64,000 bases of DNA from Aquila chrysaetos chrysaetos. Its lineage: Eukaryota > Chordata > Aves > Accipitriformes > Accipitridae. Location of the stretch: positions 1 to 64,000 of the forward strand of contig NC_044024.1 in assembly GCF_900496995.4 (NCBI RefSeq), written 5' to 3'. The notes under the pieces are model-generated. The model worked only from the letters and a program-made list of their open reading frames with translations, did no database searches and was not told the DNA's origin. The translations under genes and the position numbers were made by a program. Shown in pieces: positions 53,212 through 64,000 of this stretch. The first letter of the stretch is position 1; every line of letters begins with the position of its first letter.

Positions 53212-56200
53212 GTAAGTTGAAAAAAGATGGAAATAAGGATGCAGAGGGCAGTAGTTTTCCAGGAAAATGGATGCAGAAACATGCAGTTTTCATCCATTAC
53301 TCAGAGCTTCAACACAGATGACTGTACTTGTGTTTGGCTGAATTAAATGAGGTTTATATCACTGATAAGACTATGTATTTAATGATGTTTATGTTAAGTG
53401 GAATTAATTTTGAAGCTTAAACCATTGGAAATGCAACTTCTGTCTGCTTGATCAGTATAGCAAACTAACAGAACTGAGATGCTGCAGACCTCTTAGAAAA
53501 AACCTGTGTAAGAAATCATCTCTTCTGACTACATGCACGTAAAGTTTATACTCTGGTAGAAGTTTTTGTGCATCGGGAACCCAAAAAAAGCCCTTCTAAA
53601 GCTCTATTTCCATTCAGAAAATGAGTCTTTAGCTGTCTATACAAATTACCATTTTGACTGCAGCTTAAAAAAGGCTGTATTTCCAGTATTCTCCTTCCTT
53701 CCTCATTGTGACATCTACTGTGGTCTACTGGATTCAGTTATTGTTACAAGGTCAGGACAATTTTGTCTTGGTGGTAAACATATAAAAGTGCCAACTGAAG
53801 GAGGGCAAAGAACAAAGAATTAGGCAGTGGGAGAGAATAAGTGGAAAAACTGAAGTACTGCAAGACACTGAAGATCTGTAGTGGGTCACAAATAAGTAGA
53901 TATCACTGATCTTCCAGTTTTTTACTGGTTTCTGGGAAGAGGGGGAAGTTAGAGTAAGGTTAGTGAGAGTGAAGGCTGAAGAACACAATAGTAGAAATTT
54001 TTAAGGAGTGGATTTAAGGCTGGCACAAGATTCGGTGCTTTTACTTTTTTTTTCTTGAAATATATTAGGTGATTTTTTAATGCTACATTTGAGTTGGTAA
54101 GATCAGGGGTTTGGGAGCTTATTTCACTGCAGGATCTTGCTAAGCTCAGGAAAATATGATTGAAGCTGATGTCAATTACAGAGAATATTTCAGGGTTAGT
54201 TCTTAGGAAGGTACGAGTCAGTGCTTTAGTTTTGTGAGTGATGTTGTAAGTAATGTTACAGCTGGGGTTAGGATTAAGGAATTGGAAAGAGCAGCTGGAC
54301 GAACAGAGATTAGTGTAGGATGTTTCAAAGTTTGAACAATTCAGATAGCAGTAAACAAAATGAACAGAAGTCAAAATAATTTCTGTTATCTTGGAATGGC
54401 TGTCATGGTACAAAGGAAGATTAGGGCAATTGCTGGGTTTTGTGGTTTATGTGTGTTTGAAGACAGTACCTATGGAAAAAAAAAAATCATGCTGCTTATA
54501 TTTAACCAAGCTCAGGTTCTGAGCTCTGTGAGGTCTGGGACAGACATTCTTCTCTGAAGCCAATGGAGTAGGTTATTTCTCAGAACTGTTTTCATTACCA
54601 TGCAGTAGGTTACCTCCTTTGCTGCCAGTGTACATCATAGGTGGGCTTTCCTGACAGAGCTGGGTTAGGGAGTGCTCCCGTAAGCTCCTCAGTCACCAGT
54701 TTGTTGAGAAGTAACTTTCAGCAAGCACTAGCAGAAGATACAATCTTCTAATGGCAAAGCAGGACTCTTTGGAAGACAGCTATCCCCTACCTTAAATTAG
54801 AGAGTGAATCACGTCTCTTGCTGCTTTCAGTTTAACTTCAGAAAGCAAAACAAAACAGGAGGTTCCTCCGTAGCAAAGAACTGTGAAGAATACATCAGGG
54901 TTTTGGCCTCTTGGCAATCTAGCACCTGACAGAAGGTGTTGGATATGACTCTTTTCTTTAAACTGAAACCTGTCTGAGCAAGACTTGTTGCTACCTAAGA
55001 ATGGTTTGGTTTGAATTAGTTCAAATTGACTGGGAACTAGTTCACGCTGAAGCTCTGTGAATCGGTCGCAAACTGAAATAAACACCCCAGTCAGAGCTTT
55101 TAGTGGTTGAACTGCAGCAGAGGGACGCGATTTCCTCGTTATTTTTCTGGGTCTGTTTGAGTTTCGTAACTGGACACCTGCAAGTGCAAATTAGGCATTT
55201 TTATCCATGCAAACTATCCAGTTCCAGTGTTAGTAGCCAGCGGTAGCAGAGGATAGGTTTCTTTCAGAAGCACCTGGTTTGGGGAATTAGACACTGTTTC
55301 TATGACTCTTATGCAGATGCAGAAATCTGGGAGCTTAAGCACACAGTGGTTTGTGTTCCAGAAATGTGACTGAGAAGTTTGGCTAGGTTAAAACCTGTCT
55401 TGATATCTCCTTTTCCTTTCTATTGTCTAAAGCTCATTAGAACAGATATTTCTTTCCCCATATTTATCTCCATAAATTTTCTATAAAGGTATAACGGAAT
55501 TTTGGCTAATTGTGTCCTGTAAAATTAGAGAACTGGGTTTTACCTTTCGGGATATGGCTGCTTCTCAGTAGCATAAGCAAGTAACAGATGTGAAGATACT
55601 CTGCAGGAAGAAAGCATGACATGAAACAAACATTTATTAAAAAGGACTGTACAGACAAATTAAACAGGTAGCACACTCTTACTCCTACTGGGCACAGGAG
55701 TAAAATATTTAAAACACAGAAGCCAGTGAAAATGCCAGATATTGCTAAAATACCTAAATGCTAAAATGAAAACCTATGTCGGAGGAATTAGAAAACTGTA
55801 AAATAAAGGAAAGCACTTTTATTTATTTAAAGTGCTAGTAAAGTCTTAATTTCTTGAATGTCTGCTATTTAGAGTAACACATCAATGGCTATTCTTTCAA
55901 AATTAGATTCTGTAACTTGAAGCCACTGGCAGGTTCAGTCAGTGTCCTGTTTAGAAAGCTGAAATTGAATTCAGGAAGTGCAAGTATTAAAATTTGGCTT
56001 ACATTTTCTCTATAATTAATGGGGTCCTTGGCACTGAAGTTTGAACAACTGATCTACCCCAGCTTGGGTATGAAAATTTCTACAGCAAAGGCTTTAGACA
56101 CAATAGAGTGTTCACATCCTTTTAGCATGACCTTAAGGTGGGGGGCAGGGGGAGAGGCTTGTGATTTTTTTTTTTTTCCATTTGGTTGCAGAACAACAGG

Positions 56201-56774
56201 ACTATCCTTTGAGGAGAGTGGGGAACCAGGAAAAGACCCTGGAAACCATCTATAACAAAAGAATCCAGTGATTTTGTTGTCTCTTGAATGCCCATTGAAA
56301 AGCGAATGACAAAGCCGGGGTAAACAAGACTTTAGTAATATAAAAGTCTTGAAAGCTTTGAGAAGCATCTCTTTGTGGCTATTAAGAGAATTTAACCCAA
56401 ATAAGAATGAATTTAAGCCAAGTGAAGAAGTATTCTCAAAGAACCTTAGGTACAAAGGAGGAGGCCATTGTTGCTCCATGGAACAAAACTGCAGTAGACT
56501 TGTGGTAAGAACTGTACTTCAGACAGCTTCCTCTTCTGCCTAAAAAAACAGTAAATCAATATTTCATAATTATCCCTCTAGTCTCTTGAGAAAGGTGCCT
56601 GGGAGAAAAGGGCCTGGGGCTGTCACAAGAAGAGCTCTTCAGTTAAAATTCCTTAATTAATCTGAGAGAGAAAAGGAGAATACTGGTTCCCTATGAAAGA
56701 TACTGCTTCCCTCCCTCCCCCCACCCCCAGGATCCCTTAATGCATAATACAGATTTTGTCTCCTTGAAATAGTT
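53212..56774. other. No recognised gene
   Basis: AT-rich intron-like DNA. A minus-strand ORF at 53949-54413 lacks any recognisable family. A strong acceptor at 56191 precedes a 25-codon open stretch, but its phase does not fit the 53137 start exon. Confidence 0.4.
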
Positions 56775-57405
56775 AGAGTCATAGACTATCTCAAGTTGGA
56801 AGGGACCCATAAGGATCATCAGGTCCGACTCCCTGCTCCTCGCAGGACTACCTCACTAAACCATATGACTAAGAGCATCATCCAGATGCTCCCTGAACTC
56901 TGACAGGCTTGGTGCCGTGACCACTTCCTTGGGGACCCTGTTCCACTGATTGACCACCCTCTCAGTGAAGAATCTTTTCCTAATGTCCAACCTGAACTTC
57001 CCCTGATGCAGCTTCATTCCATTTCCTTGTGTCCTGTTGCTGGTCACTAGAGAGAGGAGATCAGCACCTCCCCCTCCGCTGTCCCCCCTTGAGGAAGCTG
57101 TAGACCGCGTTGAGGTCCCCCCTCAGCCTTCTCTTCTCCAAGCTGAACAAACCAAGTGACCTCAGCTGCTCCTCGTAAATCTTGTCCTTGAGGCCTTTCA
57201 CCATCTTGGTCACCCTCCTCTGGACACATTCTAATAGTCAGATGTCCTTCTTACACTGAGGCGTCCAAAATTGCACACAGTACTCGAGGCTGCACCAGTG
57301 CAGTGTGGAGTGGGACAATCATCTCCCTCAACTGGCTAGCTATGCTGTGCTCGATGCGCTCCAGGACACAGTTGGCCCTTTTGGCTGCCAGGGCACACTG
57401 TTGAC
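56775..57405 (-). mobile_element. CR1 LINE, 3' portion, antisense
   Basis: On the minus strand it carries the CR1 C-terminal coding landmarks (KLHQGKFRLDIRKRFF, VVNQWNRVP, near 56856-57047) and the 3' untranslated end (TCCGACCTGATG-type, then CATAGACTCT). The 5' end lies in the GGCAGCCAAAAGGGCCAAC segment. Frameshifts and stops break the ORF. It inserted in the opposite orientation to the CR1 at 23.3 kb. Confidence 0.9.
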
Positions 57406-59843
57406 TCATACTTGGTTAGACTCATCCTCAGCAATTCATGCTATTCATATGGCAGAACTTGTGAAAACAGATTTGTAAACGCTAGTACATTATTGATACA
57501 AACACAGTATGTCATATTCACATTTTTTCTTTTTTTTAAAAAAAACTTGTTAAACACGGCACAAGAGACTAGTTTATAAAAGTAAGAATACGAAACTGCC
57601 ATACTAAATTAGTAAACGGTTTTCCTTAAGCATACTTCAGTTTAGAGCTCTAGAGATCTCCCAAGAAAGAATGAACCTGGCAAAGTAACAGTGAAGTGAG
57701 AGCAGCTATGACTAACCCTATCTATTTCAGAACTGTAAGTCGAAGTTTCTACAAATCTATCCTTCTATTCGCACTACTTCATTGCAGACCATTTGCCCAT
57801 TCTCCATTGTCACTACTTCTTAAATTTATGTACAGCTGTCAAAGTATGCTGCTCTTATGCGTGCACTTTGGGGGAGCTTATATACTGTCCTTTAACCCTG
57901 TGTGCATTTTCCCTTAAACCTAATAGGAATTGCTCTGAACAGGGCACACAGCATATGGCCACTCTTGACATTTAAAAGTAGAATCCAGTATTTGTGTTAG
58001 GAAACATGCATAACAATAGACTTAGCGCACTACTGCCATTTGGAGCACGGGGTCAGACTATCCTCCGTTATTGCTGTCTCACAGAGACTGAATCCCAGTA
58101 ATTCAAGTAGCAGAATCCGCTCTTCACATGTTTTCAGGGGCACATGGTCCACATTCTGTCTCTGCTGTTGACAGATGTTTATTTGGCTATGAAACATTAA
58201 AATGGGAGAATACCAGCTGAACTTGGCATAAATTACAAGACTATATTCAATAACATATTCGCGTACTTTGTGGCGGAGTTGGGAAATTAATGGCAGCATA
58301 CGTGACTTGGCCAGCAAAATTGGTTTATGTGGATTTCTACAATCCCCAGTATTTAGCAAAGTTCTGAGCAGGGACTTGGGTTTTCCCTGTTCTTCCTATT
58401 TAACAGGCAAAGTTCTCAGTATAACCACTCCAGCATAATAGTAGAGGAAAACCTGGGCTACAGAGAGAAGAATGTAAACCAGCAGTCCCTGCCTCCTGAA
58501 GTTAGTGAAAAGAATATTTAATACTTGAGATCAATTTAATCAACAAAGTCAGTAAAAAAACTGGGATTAGAAATTAGTAAATTTTAAGCCCTGGTTCTGT
58601 AGCTGGGTCACTGCCATTGTCCCCATTGGAGGAACTGTTGTTACATGAGGTGAAACAAAGGGAAGACACGCATACAGGGAGTGGTCTGAAGGATCCTTTA
58701 GTCAGGGTACTTTTGGCACATGTAGAGAGCAAGAAGAAAAAACTGGGCTGAAATAAAGCTTACTTGACAATGCCCTATTAAAAGATACAAAAATAGGAAG
58801 TTTTGGTTGAGGGAGGACGATGACACCAAAGCCAGGCAGCTGTGGTGAAATACATCATTTTTAGTTGACACTGTTCCTGGTGCATGTTAGAGAACTTCCC
58901 TGTGCTCCAGTGGAGGGTAAGTCTGCCAAGGGAGATTTTGGCTGTAGAAACCAGGAATAGAAGATGTGCAGAATGGCTGATGTTGCAGTCTGTGCACATA
59001 GAGGTTTGAGATATTTCATGCATGTTTCCTAGAGAACCACAGTGAGCTGGTTGGCCATAGAGCCTAGGCGGACCACTAATACAGTTCATTTGAGCCTTGT
59101 ACTTCAGTCAATCAGTCTTCTGACTGCTGAAAATAATACCATATTAAGACATTAAAGCATTACAAATTACATCATTTTTAGAAATTCATACACAGCCAGC
59201 AACTTGATTCCCCCTTCCAAATTTTAAGTCGTTTGAGGGAATGGTACAATCAAACTCCAGTAAATCAAATCTCACGTGTGTCCTTAATGCACTGATTTCC
59301 TGTAAAACCAATTTCTTTTTTTCCCCTGAACATTTCCTGTATAAAAAGAGCTCTACTGGATACCCAAACCTATGCAGTCTTACTAGCTTGGTAAACAAAT
59401 TGTTCTTGAGTGAAATAGACAGTCTGCTATTTCAGCACTTCAAATAGTCTCCTGTTACCAGGAGAAAACAGAATAATCTTTTAGTAACATCTGTTTTTAA
59501 AAAGACAACATAAAAGCATTTGTGGTAATCGCATTTGGCTAATAGGAATAGCCTGGCATTTAGGATACGTGCCTAAGAATTCTACTTTGTTTATGAGTCC
59601 AGAAGATGGAATGATTGAAATGTTAAACTGTAGCACCAGTAATACTTACTTTCCTAAAACCAAATCCTAAGGACTGGAAGGAAATTAAGACAGAACAGGA
59701 ACATTGTGCTTACATTGCATTAAATAGAAAACAATGGGTCGGTCATACTTGAGTCTGCACTTCAGTAAAGTCTGGCCACATTTGCAGTTCTACTGGAAGA
59801 GTACTGGAACAGGTCACATGTTTGCTTGTCAGTCTTCTGGGTT
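57406..59843. other. Downstream flank / probable 3' UTR of ZC4H2
   Basis: No coding exon recognised. It lies directly 3' of the ZC4H2 stop on the minus strand, so the right part is probably 3' UTR. A candidate minus-strand AATAAA (plus-strand TTTATT) lies near 58178, but I cannot place the cleavage site. Confidence 0.4.
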
Positions 59844-59993
<150 letters not shown>

Positions 59994-61126
59994 TTAAGTG
60001 GCATTGTTACATGGGTTATTGAGTATCATATTCTAAGTTACAGTACAGAAAAAAATAACTAAGGGTTCTTGCCTTCAAAGGCAAACCAATGCTACATTCT
60101 ATATGATCCAGGTCTCTGGATTGTACAGTAACTTCAGGACAACTGAAAAAATAGAGTATCTCATTGAATTGAAACTATGGTTCAGCAGACACATGGTTCA
60201 GGCATGTATCAATAACTGTAACATTAAATTCTATTTTGTGTTAAACATTCCACATGTTTTAAAGATGTTTACATGTGTAATAACTCACTGAGTCAGAGAA
60301 ATTACAGTGAAGGCCAACTGTGATGTCACAGAATTCAAGGCAGGAGCGGGTGATTAGATGAATTCCACATATTTAACACAGGATACAGAACCCTGCCCTT
60401 TTGCTCCATACTAAGCCCTTTAACTTCCATTTGACTGAAGCATATGACTTTCAGAAAGGCTTTTCAATGGCCTAACTCCAGATAGTAAGCACATAACTAT
60501 GGAGTGTAACTACATCAGTTTGCCGCCTTAGTCAGTGAATCTTTGGAACTTGGGTGGGATGAATATTGCTATGGAATTACTTAGCTCTTTTTACTGACTA
60601 CAGAAGGAGGTGAGTAAAACTGTCACTTAAGTGCCTGTGGTTAGGTTAAATTAATCCATACGTTAGTCTTGACTTGAAGATCCCAAGAAGTGCAGAAACA
60701 ATCACCTTTCCTCGTAATTTGTACCATCAGTAATTACTCTCCTTCATAAAATACGTGCATTGCTTCTAATAGGAATCCATTTGGGATTAACTCCCAGCTA
60801 TTAGTTTTTCTTCTGCCCAGCATTTTTTTTTCCTTACATGCCTTTCTCCCACATGAAACACAAGAGAAGTGGGAATTGCCTACATCTCTGCTGATGGAGA
60901 CTCTTCAGTCATAAAGGAGTCAAATAATACAGAGCCTTGCCCTTAACCCTTGATGACTGGTGCTACTACTTTTAAGTCTACTGGGGTTGCTCTTGATTTG
61001 AACCACTGCAAGAAAAAATCAGAATCAGGACACACCATTTCTCCTTTTCGTAAATATTGGTCAACTTTATAAACATAATACATTCCAATGACAAAAGAGA
61101 ATAAACAACGCATTCCATCTCCTGAC

Positions 61127-61289
61127 CTTCATTGGAGGTGGCTGTTGTCTGAAAGTTGCTGTCTGTCTGGTATCTTGTTTCCTAGCCACTTGCAGCTGTT
61201 GGGCAGCCGCTGCAGCTGCAGCCAGAGACTCTGGGATGGGAGGCTCCTGTGGTTCTGTCTGCCATTCTGCTTTCTGCTTTTCAAAGTAG
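61127..61289 (-). CDS. ZC4H2: ZC4H2 exon, Ala/Gln-rich linker
   Basis: 163 bases: one base completing a split Asp codon, then 54 codons ([10 protein letters not shown] to PPMK). It contains a run of seven Ala and a Gln/Pro-rich stretch linking coiled coil and zinc finger. Acceptor CTTTTGTCTAG, donor AAG|GTCAGG. Reading frame and length are intact. Confidence 0.97.
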
Positions 61290-62429
61290 CTAGACAAAAG
61301 AAAAACAAAAAATATAACCACCTTCTGGAGTATTCCATCAGTTTGTAAAGGACATTTTGTGTTAAAATATAATGGATCACTTTTCCCTATCATGTTCCTC
61401 CACTAGAGTCAAATTGCCTACACTTAGACACCACTTGGACTGGTTCATAAATAGAATTGGTGGTGTTCTCCTCCGCATTTGTACACTTCAGCCAGATTCC
61501 AGATTGTCAGCTTCTAAGGTATCTTGATGTACAACTGGACATAAATCTAATAGGATGGAATATAGACAACATATATATTTAATCTTTAACAGCTTTACAT
61601 GCACCTCTGTCAAACTTAGTTTTTATATTTTGTTCTGTTAAAATGAATAACTTTTGTATGCAATAGATTAATACATTCTTTGTAGTGTCAAGGTGCTTGG
61701 AATGGAAGACAGCATTTCTGAAGAAATGCAAAAGAAATCTTGAAAACTGTGTGTCTGTGAAAATGATGCCAAATAATGCTGGGTGTTAAGAGAAATCTAA
61801 GTTTCTTAAAACATCACTTGCATTTAAAACGGATCTGTTAAACAAAGGACACTGTTCTTTGAATAGTAGCTAATTCTGTCACCTTCTCCCACCTAGGTTA
61901 TACCTAAAAATGAAACTGTAATTTATTATCCAAATCTGTTCCACGGCTAGGGTAAACTTACTTGTTGCCAATCGTATGTATATGGCTAAATGCCACTGCC
62001 ATGTGAATGCAGCAAAAAGTAAAATTCTGACTAGCAATAGCACAAACCAACTGAAGAATACTTGTTTTGTATCCCTTTCTTGTATTGCCTCCTACCTCTG
62101 CTTGCTAAACAAGCAAAAAAAAAAAAATTATTTTCATGAAAAAAAAGGTTGCTAGAAAAAGCAGCATACGATATAAAAATCCAGAGAACAAATCACCCCT
62201 GAATTTTTGCATGCCATATGTAGGGTTTGCAGCTTGGAATAATCTAAATTTAACTTTGAACAAATTCAGACTGAATGTTATCGAATACATGTGCTCCCAC
62301 ATCCCTTTTTTGTTAACTTTTTTTTTTCATGCTTACCTCTTAAGTTCTACCAACAAAAGTAAAATAACAAAATAACCAGTAGAATCGAGAGAAGCTATAA
62401 AGCCACATAATGCTTGCTCTGGAGACTTA

Positions 62430-62675
<246 letters not shown>

Positions 62676-63374
62676 TCAGAAAGATGAGATTTTTCTCACT
62701 CAAGTTGGAAAAGATTGGAGACAATGCAATAGTAAAACAAAGAGTTAAGATACTGGGAGGATGAAAACAGCAAGGAAGAAGCAACTGAAAGTGACACACG
62801 AGTTGCATTTTCATTTAAAAAAGGTGCACTCAACCTATATGACCTTCTGAACAACAGAAAAAGCAGGTAGACGGGCTACAGACAAGTCAGCAAGTGAGGA
62901 GCTATGGAAAACTCTCAAGGGACATTAAAAAAAGAAATTAAAGTAGAATAAACTAATTTTCTGTGTTTCTAAGATACCTGAACACCAATGGTTAGAAGTT
63001 AACAAACAAGCTAAGGAAAGGTTCCTGCTTTTCTTACTGCAGTGAATGGGAAAAGCAGCAGAGAAAAAGATAGTCTTACAGGAAAAAGAGGAGAGGATGA
63101 AACAGACTGAAGTTATGCAGCTGGGTAGGAGAACAGGCATTTCAAGTGATAAATAAATGCAGTCTGCACATCAAGTACATAGCTTGTACTTGCTTACAGT
63201 GTGGGAGCTTTTTTCTTCTGGTGCAAAGCACAGATACCTTCGGAGCTAGAAACCACTGTACAGTCATGTAAGTGCCCTAACATGATGTAAAAACTGCAGG
63301 TTTAAAAATACATTCCCCATTTAGTCCCTCTAATTCGCTAATCTTGTTTATAAAGTGTTTTTCTCTTATTTGTA

Positions 63375-63515
63375 TTAATTCCCTTCAGGCTGGTGCTTCT
63401 TAATGTTTGGTGGTTCCACTCGGTGATCAAGGTCAGCTTCCCAAAAACTCTTTTCTTCCAAAAACCTCCGATCAAAAGTCTCACCTAGCTGCCAAAGTTT
63501 CTCAGTTTCCAGGTG
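63375..63515 (-). CDS. In-phase open segment inside ZC4H2 intron, possible alternative terminal exon
   Basis: Minus strand: the acceptor CTTTTCTCATTTAG is followed by 46 codons and TAA (63375-63377). The peptide has coding-like composition (EKLWQLGETFDRRF, EEKSFWEADLDHRVEPP). It opens in phase 0, the phase left by the ZC4H2 exon ending at 63846, so splicing onto it would give a protein ending before the zinc finger. No ATG is present, which is why a plain ORF scan misses it. It could be an alternative terminal exon, an exon of a nested gene, or a decayed copy of another gene. I do not recognise the peptide. Confidence 0.45.
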   Translation of the reverse strand, partial: HLETEKLWQLGETFDRRFLEEKSFWEADLDHRVEPPNIKKHQPEGN

Positions 63516-63761
63516 CTAAATGAGAAAAGATTAACAGGAAGAACAGTTTTCTATGGGACTGCCAGAGTGACATTACTGTGGCTACTGGTAAAGTTGTAGC
63601 CACAATGGGCTTAGTTATCTACCCTCTTGGTACAAATGCTTACTATGTCAACATTACAAAATATCCTGCCCTACACACACAGGCAAAAAACAATTATCCT
63701 GAGGTAAATTTACTTTGCACTCTTTGTAGGATCCTAGGATGGTGTTGTAAAGTCCAGATTA

Positions 63762-64000
<239 letters not shown>

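Noticed and set aside
53263..53345. Open 27-codon stretch after an AG, in phase with the 53137 start exon
   Set aside because: The implied intron would be only 51 bases with a poor pyrimidine tract, too short for a typical vertebrate intron.
56192..56270. Open 25-codon stretch after a strong polypyrimidine acceptor
   Set aside because: Its open phase does not match the upstream candidate exon, and it ends in a stop without other support.

Overview
The window looks like nuclear DNA from a neoavian bird. It carries CR1 LINE fragments, ERVL-type LTRs of the kind common in bird genomes, two gammaretrovirus-like proviruses, and, at the right edge, exons whose translation is recognisably ZC4H2, a conserved vertebrate nuclear zinc-finger gene. 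I see no bacterial-style gene organisation, CRISPR array or tRNA gene. Most long ORFs here are composition artefacts of GC-rich or polypurine DNA. Every coordinate and identity statement is a by-eye reading.

Layout. 1-1.6 kb: an antisense retroviral leader, LTR and polypurine tract in an unusual order. 1.6-4.9 kb: a GC-rich promoter-like block. It contains an LTR, a ~1.25 kb duplicated segment and a striking 78-bp tandem array in which NRF1-type (GCGCATGCGC) and RFX X-box-type (GTTGCYAGGCAAC) palindromes alternate. 5-11.4 kb: mostly unassigned sequence with LTR fragments and a possible minus-strand spliced gene (8.2-9.6 kb). 11.5-13.5 kb: GC-rich CpG-island-like sequence. 13.5-18.15 kb: a long, degenerate, strand-asymmetric polypurine minisatellite interrupted by two abutting solo LTRs. 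18.1-20.2 kb: the second copy of the duplicated promoter segment, followed by three ZNF143/SBS-like motifs. 20-25.4 kb: CR1 and a solo LTR. 25.9-27.8 kb: a further CpG-rich promoter-like block.

31.7-38.2 kb and 43.5-50.9 kb: two same-family proviruses on the minus strand. Both have a tRNA-His primer binding site and gag-pro-pol-env order. Both carry an extra Cys-rich/Arg-rich ORF between pol and env. Each is defective through different internal deletions, and their U3 regions are unrelated. Short exon-like segments on the plus strand (30.9, 38.9, 39.3, 42.3 and 52.8 kb) keep one consistent reading phase and may be a gene whose introns received the proviruses. 51.5-53.2 kb: a CpG island with a splice-donor-bearing first exon and a downstream ATG exon.

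59.8-64 kb: four ZC4H2 coding exons on the minus strand, with the 5' end of the gene beyond the window. A stop-terminated, coding-looking segment sits in phase inside one of its introns.

The most interesting candidates are the NRF1/X-box array, the extra ORF of the provirus family, the paralogous promoters with different motif arrays, and the in-phase ORF inside the ZC4H2 intron.
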